From Lineus longissimus (Eukaryota > Nemertea > Pilidiophora > Heteronemertea > Lineidae), in the NCBI RefSeq assembly GCF_910592395.1, contig NC_088325.1:10666109-10730108 (forward strand): DNA of 64,000 bases. The letters run 5' to 3'. Position numbers and translations under genes: made by a program. Below, one piece after another: positions 1 to 10,703 of this stretch. The notes under the pieces were generated by a model. The model saw nothing but the letters and a program-made list of their open reading frames with translations, was not told where the DNA came from and made no database searches. How positions within the stretch are numbered: the first letter of the stretch is position 1; each line of letters begins with the position of its first letter.

Positions 1-171
1 CATCATGACATGGATGCCGAGTGAATGTCAGAGTCGATACATGTTTCACAGACATCAGGCAAATTATAGGTTCAAAATGCGCAATGCCTGTCGTGAAACA
101 GAACGCATCGGAAGTACCACAGATTCTACGCTCTACGTCATCAATTTTGTGGTCACGTGCGTCTTGAATAT

Positions 172-400
172 GGTCACGTGAGTCTTGAATATATTTTGTT
201 CAAGGTTGAATATATTTTGTTCAAGGTTGGACATATTTTATTCAAGGTTGAACATATTTTATTCAAGGTTGAACATATTTTATTCAAGGTTGAAAACATT
301 TGATTCAAGGTTGAACATATTTTAGTCTTGAACATATATTTCCTTCTTGAACTTATATTTAACTTCTTGAATGGTAATTCTAAAGTCTTGAATAAATTCC
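172..400. repeat. 22-bp minisatellite, about ten copies
   Basis: Period of about 22 bp. The central copies (about 205-315) are nearly identical, with the core TTCAAGGTTGAACATATTTT. Copies on both edges are diverged, with GTCTTGAA replacing the start of the core. An open frame on the minus strand across it (repeating CSTLNKI) is only the translation of the repeat. Confidence 0.9.
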
Positions 401-456
401 GCTTTGACTTGCCATAGGTATTACTGCCACAGATACCGCATTGTATTGTGAATAAC

Positions 457-615
457 ATGGCGAAACGTGCGCGTGTTGACTTGGCTACGGCGGTTTCTAT
501 GATACTGGAGGACTCGCAAGAGTATGTGAATAGTGGCAATAGTCAAGATGAGGGTGGGGGTGAGGAAGAATCTGCTGACACCACCGACTTTGGGGTTTTT
601 ATGAATGATCACTGA
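457..615 (+). CDS. Short ORF, 52 aa, unrecognised, doubtful
   Basis: Opens with ATG in a fair context, has a basic start (MAKRARVDL), a short amphipathic stretch, then an acidic Gly/Glu run (DEGGGEEESADTTDF), and stops inside a TGATCA-rich patch. The basic-then-acidic pattern recalls the N-termini of some transposases, but no domain is visible. It could equally be chance. No neighbouring exon or splice site was found. Confidence 0.2.
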   Translation: MAKRARVDLATAVSMILEDSQEYVNSGNSQDEGGGEEESADTTDFGVFMNDH

Positions 616-1012
616 TCAATCAATAATCGATAGATAATCAATAACCAATAGGCTATTGATTACTGATGAATCAGTGAACAGTATATTGTAGGTCAATCAT
701 CATGATGCTTTGTAATGATCCTAATTCATTGAAAAAACTCTGTTGAAAAACGTCGAAAATATCATGTTTTTTTTGATCAATCAATATCGGTAATCAATCG
801 ATATCAGTGATAGACAATAGCCAAAGTTTAGCAACGAGTTCTGCATATCATTTATAGCTTGTAAGTTCATCAATTACAGTTTTATACTTGTTCAAATCAG
901 AAAATCAATAAATTTAGCATAATCAATCAAAAAGTATTGATCATAATTGATTATTGATCACCTCTTACCCAATTGATACCAGGAAACAACACCAATCGAT
1001 AGCCAAGGTAAT
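604..1012. repeat. AT-rich patch of ATCAAT/ATTGAT words
   Basis: ATCAAT, ATTGAT, TGATCA and ATCGAT words occur dozens of times in both orientations, giving many short overlapping palindromes. No fixed period was found, so this is not a simple tandem repeat. It has no coding potential. Confidence 0.6.
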
Positions 1013-1209
1013 CAGCTTTACAAAAATGTATGGTTTTATTAGTCTATGATGAATAGTAAAGGAGCTACAATTTTTTAAAGTATTCATACGCCATTAGGCA
1101 TAAAACTGGTAAAATATCTCGGTACAGGGCATGCCACTTGCCTCGGTAGCGAAGGGGTTAATGAACCCAACATAGCTCCAGGATTTTAAGTCTAAAGATG
1201 CGGAATCAA

Positions 1210-1560
1210 CCGCTATTGAATTACTAGAACCAGTTTAACATAGCTAAATGGTTTGCTACCACTGCGAGGTTGTGGTATTTCAATAGACGACCATTTGAAT
1301 CACAGTGATCATTTGATTAGGTCAATTTACAGGTTTCATACTTACTATCAAATGTTAAAGATATTTAAAAATCTAGAGATACCAACACCAGGTGAAGGTA
1401 TTTACAATGAAGGTATTAACAACATTAATCGTAAGAAACTTAAAAAGCTATTGAGTGAGTTTGGTTTAAAGGATCAGTATAACTTCTCGGTATTCAATGT
1501 AAATGGTGGTTGGCAGGGTTGGAGTGAACCACTCTATCACTATGAACAGCAACTCTCGTT
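1210..1560 (+). pseudogene. Decayed coding fragment, family unknown
   Basis: From 1253 an open frame reads through protein-like sequence (RFHTYYQMLKIFKNLEIPTP, then IYNEGINNINRKKLKKLLSE, then GWQGWSEPLYHYEQQ). Just upstream, in another frame, lies WFATTARLWYFNRRPFES followed by a stop. The two pieces read like one protein broken by a frameshift. Composition is far from the AT-rich surroundings and rich in aromatic and basic residues. I do not recognise the family. A mobile-element protein is possible, but no catalytic motif is visible. Confidence 0.35.
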
Positions 1561-2160
1561 TTTCTGTCGGAAAACTCTCGGAATCTGCATCGGTCTCGAA
1601 ATCACTCGAAAATCACTCGAAATGCTTCACGGTCATTAAACCGTCTCTCGGAAATCTTACGGAATTCGACCCGGCCTTGGCGAGCCATGCTGGGCAAGAC
1701 CTCGGAAAGTTTCGAAGAAAATCGAAACAGTTAAAATTCTATTGTGATTGCTGGTCTAATCCCTGTCGAATATTACCGAAAACGATCGTAAATGACCAAA
1801 AATTTCAATGCTTTTGCCTGAGAAGTATTTTCGAGTTTTTTCGACAGAGTTCGAGAGGTATTCAGATCGAGCAATTATTTCAGTTCTGCAATACGTTATA
1901 GGTGTCGCAAACCCGCAATCTTATCACATCTATTGAAACCGCAGGTAGGAGTCTAAAAGTATCGAAAAGACTCGAATGTTATCGCAATTAGGTGCGGTGG
2001 AATACAAAAGAACTCGAAAAGTATCGTTTTCTATCGTTTTTCTCACAGGTGGTTTCGAAAACGGCATATCGCGAGTAAATGTCCGGTTGTTACCCTCGCA
2101 ACATTTGTTTTCACAACACCCGTTGACAAAACGTGCGACAAATGTACACCAACGTTTTTA
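1541..2160. other. TCGAAA/CTCGGA-rich patch
   Basis: About 28 TCG trinucleotides in roughly 570 bp, most as TCGAAA, CTCGAAA or CTCGGAA, in no fixed register. Two overlapping open frames cross it (to 1901 and 1976-2161), but their residues reflect the repeated word and show no domain. Confidence 0.45.
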
Positions 2161-3838
2161 ACCTGTCAAAATTATCAAAATCTTCGGGCTTAATTTATTT
2201 TTAAAACGGTATGAACTAGGTTCTTGCTTATTAGACAAAAGTCGTTATCATCCATTGAAAAATCATAAGAAGAAGAAGATGGTGTCAATATATATTCTTT
2301 CAGGCAATATGTGTGTGTTTGATGTATAAGCAATGAATTATTTTAGATTAGACTAAAAGTAATAATGCATAAAAGTCTTCGAATTCGAACTCGAAGCCGG
2401 TCACATCAGTTCTTAAAGTTCTCACTGATAAATGTGAAATTCCCAACATGGCGGTTAACAACAACTTGTACAAAGTCAAATGGAATTGAGCAGCTCAGGC
2501 ATGTCAACCAGATATTATTGTAAACGCAAACTGCATTGCGCAGACTTTAAACACCTCAACAAGCACATTTATTTTTATGACATCACACCTCCTTCGGACA
2601 TGTCGGACCCTTTTTGCGCGTTTAATATCTCACTGATATTTTGAAGATCGTGCATCTTGATAGAAAAATAGTCCGTCATCCTACCCTGAGAGTGTTACCT
2701 ATGAAGTAACATGCACTATCTGCACCATGGATTTCTATTGATGATTAAAAAAGACAATTCATTTTTGGGCATATTCGCGGCGCTCTGCAAAATAATAATA
2801 TTCCAACGAGTGGAATCAATATTCATCCCACTGTTGCTTACAAACTTACAAGCTTACAATCTTCATCTGCCATTGGCATGAATGGCAGTAACTTTTGCGA
2901 TATGCCTCGCGAGCCCTGCCATTCCTGCTAATAATATGGACATTTTGTACGCATAATTGTGGAAAAAAACGTTGATCACGCTATAGATGATTTGTCCGGC
3001 TGCTGGGCGGCCGTTTTTAAATTTGTGTCACAGTGTTGAGGTGGTGCGCAACGAGCCACGTGCCGTCGCTGATTACCATGCTTACTAGAGATTACTCGTA
3101 AGTGCTACCACACGAGCGTCTCGATGTGCAATCCTTTCTTTAAAATACAAGCAGAATTAACTTTAACACATTATATGGCCAACCGGAGCCTAATCCCTTG
3201 CTGGACAACCAAGAATGGAACAACATTAATCTGACAATCGTCATTTATAACCACAAAGCAAAAGGTATTTTGTTGACAAAGCATGGTTTGCCCCAAGACC
3301 TGTTTTTTAGATAAGCCCTTGGGTCAACAAAGAGTTGGACCTGACAAGATGGATTTATTAGGACCCCTCAGAGCTAACCAACTATATCCAGACTTTACAT
3401 TGACTCCTCGATTTCTGCTAAGCAATATACTGTCTTCTCCCACTTTACCAAGCGCAGGTGAAGCGTAAAATGACTAAGTCCAAATGAATAGGCCGATTTG
3501 ACTGGTGGCAGGCGAACATTAGAAATAACAGCCACAGCTGATAATTGACTCCCTTTTCATGGGCAATGCCATTGCCTTCCACGTTAGTGGATAAAAGACA
3601 TGAACACTGACATGGGGTAGTCCTGTACTGAATGAATGAATATAATACAACTAGCGTCCTCGTTTTATGCCTATAGTGTTGGTTGACCAGAAATGTCTAA
3701 TATGGTGTCTATGATAAAGCGAGCTTCATGGGTTTGCAGAATGTCCCAATAAAGAAGTCTTGTTGTCAACGAATAAATTAAAGAAGATCACAGATTTACT
3801 TATCAATTTACCAATCAATTTTATTATCCAAACGGGGT
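2161..3838. other. No gene seen
   Basis: Only short open frames (the longest is 61 codons at 3283-3468) without domains or paired splice sites. No repeat structure was recognised. Confidence 0.6.
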
Positions 3839-4820
3839 TTACACGTCATCATCAATAACATCATCATCCTCTTCTCCTTCCGAAAACTCAATCCCCTCAA
3901 CAAACTGCTCAAGCTCACCATTTACCATCTCTACCCCCTCCCCGACTTCGTCATTGTCCTCAGGAACTAGGCCACTGGCTCTCCAACCGTTCATAATCGT
4001 CTGTTGTGTGACCCTTGCCCAGCCGAGGCTGATCATCCTGACCACTTTCCGCCTGGTGATCCGCTCACAATTTGATCATCGGTGTGGCCGATTTTCCACA
4101 CTTTTCAAATGGTCCTCAGGTGACACTTGAAGATCCTGTTTACGGTCAAGTCCAAGGGCTGCAGCAGCGAAGTACATCGTCCTGGGATAAAAGTGTCTGT
4201 CCCATTCTCTGCGGTGATTGCATCACGAAACTGTTGATTTCGATGCACCGGATACCTGTCTAAAAGTAACAGGAACGTGGCCCCTGCTACAAATGGCACA
4301 ATCAGGGCCTGCAACCATTCGATTAGCGATTGGTGTCGGGCCCAAGCCCGTGGACTACCAGTTACCTGGAAAAGCAAACAACAAGTATGAACATTTACAT
4401 TACTTTTCTGAACAGTCAGACACGCACAATGTTTTGGTTGCATCCATGACAAACCTACAACAATTTTAGTCATAGAAGTTCTGATCTCCCTAAAAAACAC
4501 TACCATTAACTAGAATGTCTAACCGTTAATAACAACACTGATGACGTCAGGTACATATCCTGTACTACAACCACGGACATGTAGTATATGCCAATACTCA
4601 CTCGCACATTGTCTGGAGCATCCGCCTGAAGCTGCCGAATGACGTCACTATCTGGTGCCAAGCCTCTGAAGTTGACCTCGGCTCGTCCTTTTCGTCCGTC
4701 TGTCGTAACTACTAGAGTCACCGTGCATCCAAGTTTCGGATTGCCTTGGGGTGATCTAATGCCAACATTCTGAGACCCAGTCGCTTCCATTGTTGATCTT
4801 GGCACCATACCAAACATAGA
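3839..4820 (-). pseudogene. Tigger/pogo-type transposase remnant (DDE_1)
   Basis: DDE transposase of the pogo/Tigger (jerky-like) group, which cuts and pastes DNA in the nucleus. The fragment starts mid-domain at 4817 (MFGMVPRSTMEATGSQNVGI) and passes through TLVVTTDGRKGRAEVNFRG. In a second frame it gives LLLLDRYPVHRNQQFRDAI and IPGRCTSLLQPLDLTVNRIF (4105-4506), which match the family's second and third catalytic aspartates (LLLD and LQPLD). The tail at 4045-3839 (ISLGWARVTQQTIMNGWRAS, then an acidic Glu/Asp stretch) fits the C-terminus after the catalytic core. The DNA-binding N-terminus and first aspartate are missing upstream of 4820, and the frame changes at least twice. It is a dead 5'-truncated copy. 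Confidence 0.75.
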
Positions 4821-7800
4821 TAATTTGATAAAAGAATTGAAACCACCACAAGCAGTGCCTTCACAGTAACTTCACAGTGAAGGTTCTCGCGCATTGCGCA
4901 GCGCGTTTTTACTGCATCGACCCGCGCAAAAATGATCGCTGCACGCCGGTTCTTTTAGTCGGGATTGACATAACTGGCTGCTACATCAGAGTGGAACTTG
5001 TCTAGGCAGCCTACAGCTTGGTAATAATGCCCTTTAAAATGTCATTCGTCCTTTGAGGCCAATTGGTTGGCGCATTGCTGATGAACACTTTGGGACACAG
5101 CATTTGGCACCGTGTTTGAGGGAAGTGGCCTCAATCTGTTTTTTATAAGGCATTCCCAGCATGTATTTGGGCTTCAGAGAGATAATCACCAATGTATTAG
5201 CTGTTCATATGACTTGGTGTGATGAGGGAATTACCTCCGTCTCCAAATGCTATTCTCACTTTCTGTTTAATTGGGCGTGCATACGTAGTCGCTGGTCTAA
5301 AAATCTTTGCTGAGTTTTCAGAAATCTCCTGCATTTGTCCGTCACCTGTTCAGAAAGCATTGAGTCCTCTGCATATGTCTGCCATTTTGTTGAGTTGGCC
5401 TTGTCGTGGTGTGAATCTTAAGCTACCCCCCCCCCCCCCCCCCCCCCCCCCATGCAACCGCCCCGTTCATAAACTCTCCTGCCACTAGCTCATTAAGAAG
5501 CACGTTATACATGTTAAAGTTTAAGATTATGATACAGGGATATCAATGGAAGTTTCATGACATACTGATTGTTTTTACAACAATACTATATGTTGTGATT
5601 ACTGTTTATATTGATACTCGTAGATGAAGATTACTCGTATTTCTTCTGTTGTATGACCGGAGGTGATGGAGGCAAGACGATGCAACCTGCGATGACCGCA
5701 ACAAACGAGCAATTATCGTTGCAGCCGATTTTAATCGCTCATATGTGGGGCACTTCCAAAGGGCATGCTGCCAGTTTGATACATTGCCCCTCCAGTGAGT
5801 CGTGCCCAAGGTTTGATTTCTGTATAAAATCGGCCTTTTAAGGGTTAAAGCCTCGATACGCAGGGTACTTTGCCTTTATACCCAACTAGCATTGTACCCG
5901 TGGCGCAGGCAGGTTCAAATGGGCTATACCTTGAATAGATTAAATTGCAATAAACATCTAATGTAATATCAAAGGAGCGATATCGAAGAGACAAATTAAA
6001 CCAACCATTTGTCCACAGACTCGGACCTAGCTGTGGCGTGCTGCATGCGTGTAAAAGTATATCAGTTGGTCCGATAGAGATGATGAGGCAATGCCTCGTT
6101 CCTTAGTAAGCAATATGCGCCTTTTTATACGGAGAAGAAGGAGTACCCAGATAGGCCTTCACATGTCGGCCTCCAAATGGCTCGAACCATCACTACTATA
6201 ACTTTAAAATGCGTGCTCCTCCTATACATGTAGCCAGGTCTCGGGCAAGGCACTTACTCGACAGGCAAGCTAGAAGTTCAGCACCGTGACGTGAGCAGCT
6301 CCTTGATAAGGCAATTTCAGGTTCAGCGCGCCTCTTCAGATCAAGTATTGAGAGCTGTGGTGAGCACATAAACATACCATGGTAACCTTCATTATCACGG
6401 GTTAGCTCTGGCTAACACAGCACCCATAAACAATAGACCACCAATTTGACCCCAGCTCCTTACTGCGGGAAAACCCAAGTCCAGCAACCGAAAGTACCAA
6501 AAATACATTTTTGTTAACATTTGAACTGCACACATACGTTTGTTTACAATTTCTTTCCAGTATTATGATATAGATATCACTGAGGACCGGGTATTGCAAA
6601 TGAAGCAAGTAGAATAAATACATGAATTTGTGTGAAACCATCCATCCGGTTCAAACAAAAACCAGAAAAGGTTCAGTCCGACAAAAACTCCATCAAGTTC
6701 TGAAATTTTCACTTTAAAAGAGAAGTGCCGTTAAGACTTAAAGTTGGGACATTTTTTTCGTTTCAAAGTCATGATTTTCAGTTTTGGACATTTTTGTATC
6801 GGCCATGTTACCCCAGTCATAGAAATGCGAAATGAACCATTCGAATATTCTCAATAAACGGCCCACATCCCTTCTTTGGAATGGTGTCCTTAATTACTCC
6901 ACAGTTACTTTGACAAATATGCTGTAAATCTTTCTCATAGTGTGACTTTGATGGCCCTTTTCAAAACCAAGTGAATGCTTTACAATCCCAAAAAACGCTA
7001 ATAAAAACATTCCATGGGCTCTATAGGAATTTGCAATTCTGCAGTTTGTTCGTTGATAAGAGAAAACATGTTCGGTTTAGATACAGTCAAAAACTTTGAA
7101 GCCCAAAAAATATTCCAACTTAAAGTCTGCAGGACACTTCCCGTATTTAACGTTGGAAAGTTCAGAGCACGAAATGTTTTTGTGGAGGCTTGGACATTTT
7201 CTGGTTTATATTTGAAACTAATAGATGGTTGGCACGAAACTCCATGTCAGCTTTCTACTTGCCTTATATCTTCAGTCCTATAAAATTATAAAGCATGATT
7301 ACAAAAGAATAGACCTATTTTCAATGAAGTATAGAATGCTACTCAGATCCCCACGGGTTCCTGCTCTATATAGCTCCCGAATCAAAAGAGAATTCGCTTC
7401 GCGATATGCTACGCTACCCTCTCTCAATGGCGTCTCTGGCAACTTTTGTATTCCCAGTCATTTGATCGCCAGTTGACTCTCGAATGACACAGCACGTCCA
7501 GACCCGTATTAAAAATAATCTCATTAACAGCACTATCAATCCCGACACCTGGGTTAAAATGTACGTCTGGGGTGACTCTGGAAATAGGCCTGTATAGCCA
7601 CAGGTCCCATTTTTAATGCACCACCCCTGAAAAGTACCCCCGTCGTGTAATATTTGAAAATTTATTACGTTTGTTGTAAAACTAGGCTGTATAGCGGAGT
7701 CCCAGTTGCAGCATCCTGGCTGCAGCAGAAACGTTATAGGCCGTAGATCTTGCTATCCTCAAAGACGATGGAGGTACAATGAGTCAGCAGTTGTGTGTGT

Positions 7801-10204
7801 AATTCCATGCAGAGTATATAAATCAATACAGAGTATGATTATATAAAGTTACCAATTTATTTCGACGTCCGTTCGAGATGAGATGTACATGTAGTTGACA
7901 AGGCAGAGTTCATACAAGATGGTTGATACAGACGTGTCAATGAGCTGGAGCAGCAGAATAGGTTCCTATAGCTGGGTGTCCAAACCAAGGATGTAGCCTA
8001 TTCGCTTGCTATTCCGGAACTCCCAAACATGATCACAGAGCGACATTATATAGTCTAGCAGTTATGAAACAGTTACGAAACCCAAACTGTTTACTAACAA
8101 CGATCACAAAATAAAGTTATCATACTTGACTTGCTCAAGAACTGTCAAACCCGTCAATCATGGACCTACCAGACAGGGAATAATTGCATAAAACATGTTA
8201 AATGTAACTCAAAATGGTCCCTTAAACGACCCTCACCCATTGGCTCGTCACGGACTTATATGGCTTAATCATTAAATTCCCAAATAATCACATTTGGAGC
8301 CAAAACCTGACCAAAGGAATGTTTTACCCTAACGACGAGACTTTAAGTCGCCTTATGTTTTAGGCTACTCCTGAGAAAGGCTTCTCAGGAATTTTAAAAT
8401 TAGTGATATGTGCCCTTTTACACGACCACAATTTACGGCTATTAAACAACCGAATTTGATAACTTAATGAAGCCCTAAAATCCCTGTCTGAACAGTAAAT
8501 CCGGCATTAAGAGTTATTACATCGACACGGTCACTGTCGTATACGGAGGTTACGCCTACTTTACACAATTCATAGTTTAACAATATACATAATGAACTTC
8601 ATGATAAAGTAGCCAACTGTAACAGCTGCATGCAGTCAAAAATTCGAATGAGTTAAAAAATTGGAAACTATTCGATTTAGAACTTACCGTGGTGGCGACA
8701 TTCTGCGAAGAAGAGCTGGCAGAGGTTCACTCCGTTTAAATCTAATCTGATTTGTAGCGGATTGATTAAGAATATACCCTTTTGTAATGCAGTTTGGTTG
8801 ACGCGTTGAACCATGCAGTTCAGTAATTGTGCAAGGGTGTTGAGTATCGTAGAAGTATGGAAACTCAGTGCATTCCTGGCTGTTCTTCCCTATTTTATAC
8901 GCGACCAGTGTAACCGTATTGGTAGTCCAACGAGATAAATAAAGCGTGTGAGTTGTTTCTACTACTCCCGGTTCAACTCCGTTTTCCTTCCAAGGTGTCG
9001 CGTATCGCTGAGTGATTTTGGAGTTTGCGGGTTTTTTGGACAGTTTGTACATCAGGTCCCCAGAAAGTTCTGTAGGTTTTATCTACCACGTGTTTTTTAG
9101 CGGTAATTTGTACAACTTCCGCCCAAGCTTCTTGCGTAGCTTCTTCAATTACATCAATGTTATGATGATTTATAAACAATAGATTACATCACTTGTGGGA
9201 GGAGAGGGTCATCACAGCGTTCCGTAAGTTATTTACTGTGCAATATGTATTAATTCAGTGTAAAAGGGATTTCTAAACAGGGCACATCTTCCTTGTGCAT
9301 TTCCTCATCATGTCTTCGGGTCATTTTGGACACCCTCAACTTTGGCAGTGTTTGCCGCCGTTCTGTACGGGTTTCAGTTCAGTAGATTATCTCTCCTACT
9401 ACTTAAAGATGTTTTAAACCATGTGTAAATTGGTCAGTTGTCTATGTAGTTTCTTGGAACTAATCCACTGTAGTAACTCGACTTGTATCATGCAATGATA
9501 ATTGAAATATCATTCAACTGTATAACCAAATATAGCGTTTTATTACCCTCTTAAGCTCGAATAGTGACCCATTTTCTAGTCGTATAGGCCTACATTCGGT
9601 AAAACACGAATAGCGAGGTTGCGTACCTCTAGTCGTTACGGGATAGTGAAGGGCGCTGGTTCAAATGATTTAGGGTTGAATTTGATGTAAACTGGAACCT
9701 CCCTTAGTGGACACCTCTCTACTTCGGACCTCTTTTTGTCGGTCCATTGCCATTGTTTGGGCCTACTTTTAGACTAACCTGTCCTGTGAATTTGCTAGCC
9801 AAAAATAGCCTTGTCATACTTTTGTAGTCTTCTGATCAGGAATAGATGGATATCTTAGTTTATAAATGACGTCCTTCTGACGCCATTACCGTTGGCTGTG
9901 CGCGCATACTTGTATCGCAAATGACGCCATCATGGCGGTTTTCGCGTAGTCTTCCGGTCGATTCCGGTGATACCGTTGGAAATGTTTTCCCCACCCGGTA
10001 CCAATAAGTGTACGTCCTGTAAAGAGATGGAAAAATTAAGTGCTTCAGGAACTGCAAGATCCATTTGTTCTCTTCATTGAAAGCTGTCGGCATCAACAGA
10101 GTAGCCGCTGTTGTAAAACTGAAACGGTTGATCGAGTCCGGGAAGTTGTTCGATTGGGAGCGCATTTACTGATGTCGGGCAGTGGACGGTAATCGAGTTC
10201 AAAC
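4821..10204. other. No gene seen, 5.4 kb
   Basis: Many short open frames of 60-120 codons on both strands, none with a recognisable domain, signal peptide or matching splice partners. It contains a 26-base C run (5426-5451) and, near 9692-9745, a fragment like the paired 'cttagtggacacctct' repeats seen again at 56080-56285. Confidence 0.55.
5426..5451. repeat. Poly-C run, 26 bases
   Basis: Uninterrupted C homopolymer. It creates a poly-proline stretch in an open frame at 5219-5488, which is otherwise unsupported. Confidence 0.9.
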
Positions 10205-10329
10205 GCAACAGGTTCGCACTCAACTACATTTCAACTGAGCCAGTTCCGGCTACCGCTGGAATGAGAAGGCTGTGAAGTGGAAACGGGCTGAGTGCGCGCT
10301 CTCTCTCTGTCTTGCCTGAAACTCTCATG

Positions 10330-10429
10330 AAGAGACTGCATGCGCAGGGAACAATGACGTCTCCCACAATTTGTCAATAAGCGAACTGATCGTGCTCCCA
10401 TTCCAAACGAAAGTGACAGAATATAACAA
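10330..10429 (+). promoter_or_regulatory. 5' flank of the lectin gene
   Basis: A CRE-like TGACGTCT lies at 10355-10362 and a CTGCATGCGCAG palindrome, close to an NRF1-type site, at about 10337-10348. No TATA box was identified. The start ATG at 10430 is in good context (A at -3, G at +4). The transcription start cannot be fixed from sequence. Confidence 0.25.
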
Positions 10430-10703
10430 ATGGGCGTTCGAGATTTGAGTCTGATTTTGCTGCTCGGGTGTTCAGTGGTGTTTTGTGCGAGTGATGTTTT
10501 CCTCCTATCACCAGGGGACAGTTTCGACCCAGTCAACATCGGGAACCTCTCTCAGACGAGTGAGATGAATATAATGACTTGTGCGAGGCAGTGCGCCTGG
10601 GACACGACTTGCGCGATGTTTACGTTTAATGCAACCCTCTCGGAATGCCTGAGCGCGAGGCTTGGATGGAACGGGGCAAGGCCCTATAATGACTCCAACA
10701 TAG
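10430..10703 (+). CDS. Lectin gene exon 1: signal peptide and PAN-like module
   Basis: Codes residues 1-91 plus one base. The hydrophobic core LSLILLLGCSVVFC is followed by a likely cleavage after Ala20. The donor G|GTAAGT at 10704 is strong. The pattern CxxxCx5CxxFx8C (51, 55, 61, 73) is PAN/apple-like but short, so this may be a minimal or partial module. Confidence 0.9.

Noticed and set aside
1253-1901. Two overlapping plus-strand ORFs (1253-1639, 1503-1901) as genes
   Set aside because: Only the first part looks protein-like; the rest is translation of the TCGAAA-rich patch.
9860-10165. 101-codon minus-strand frame upstream of the lectin gene
   Set aside because: No domain, no splice partner, and composition like the flanking non-coding DNA.
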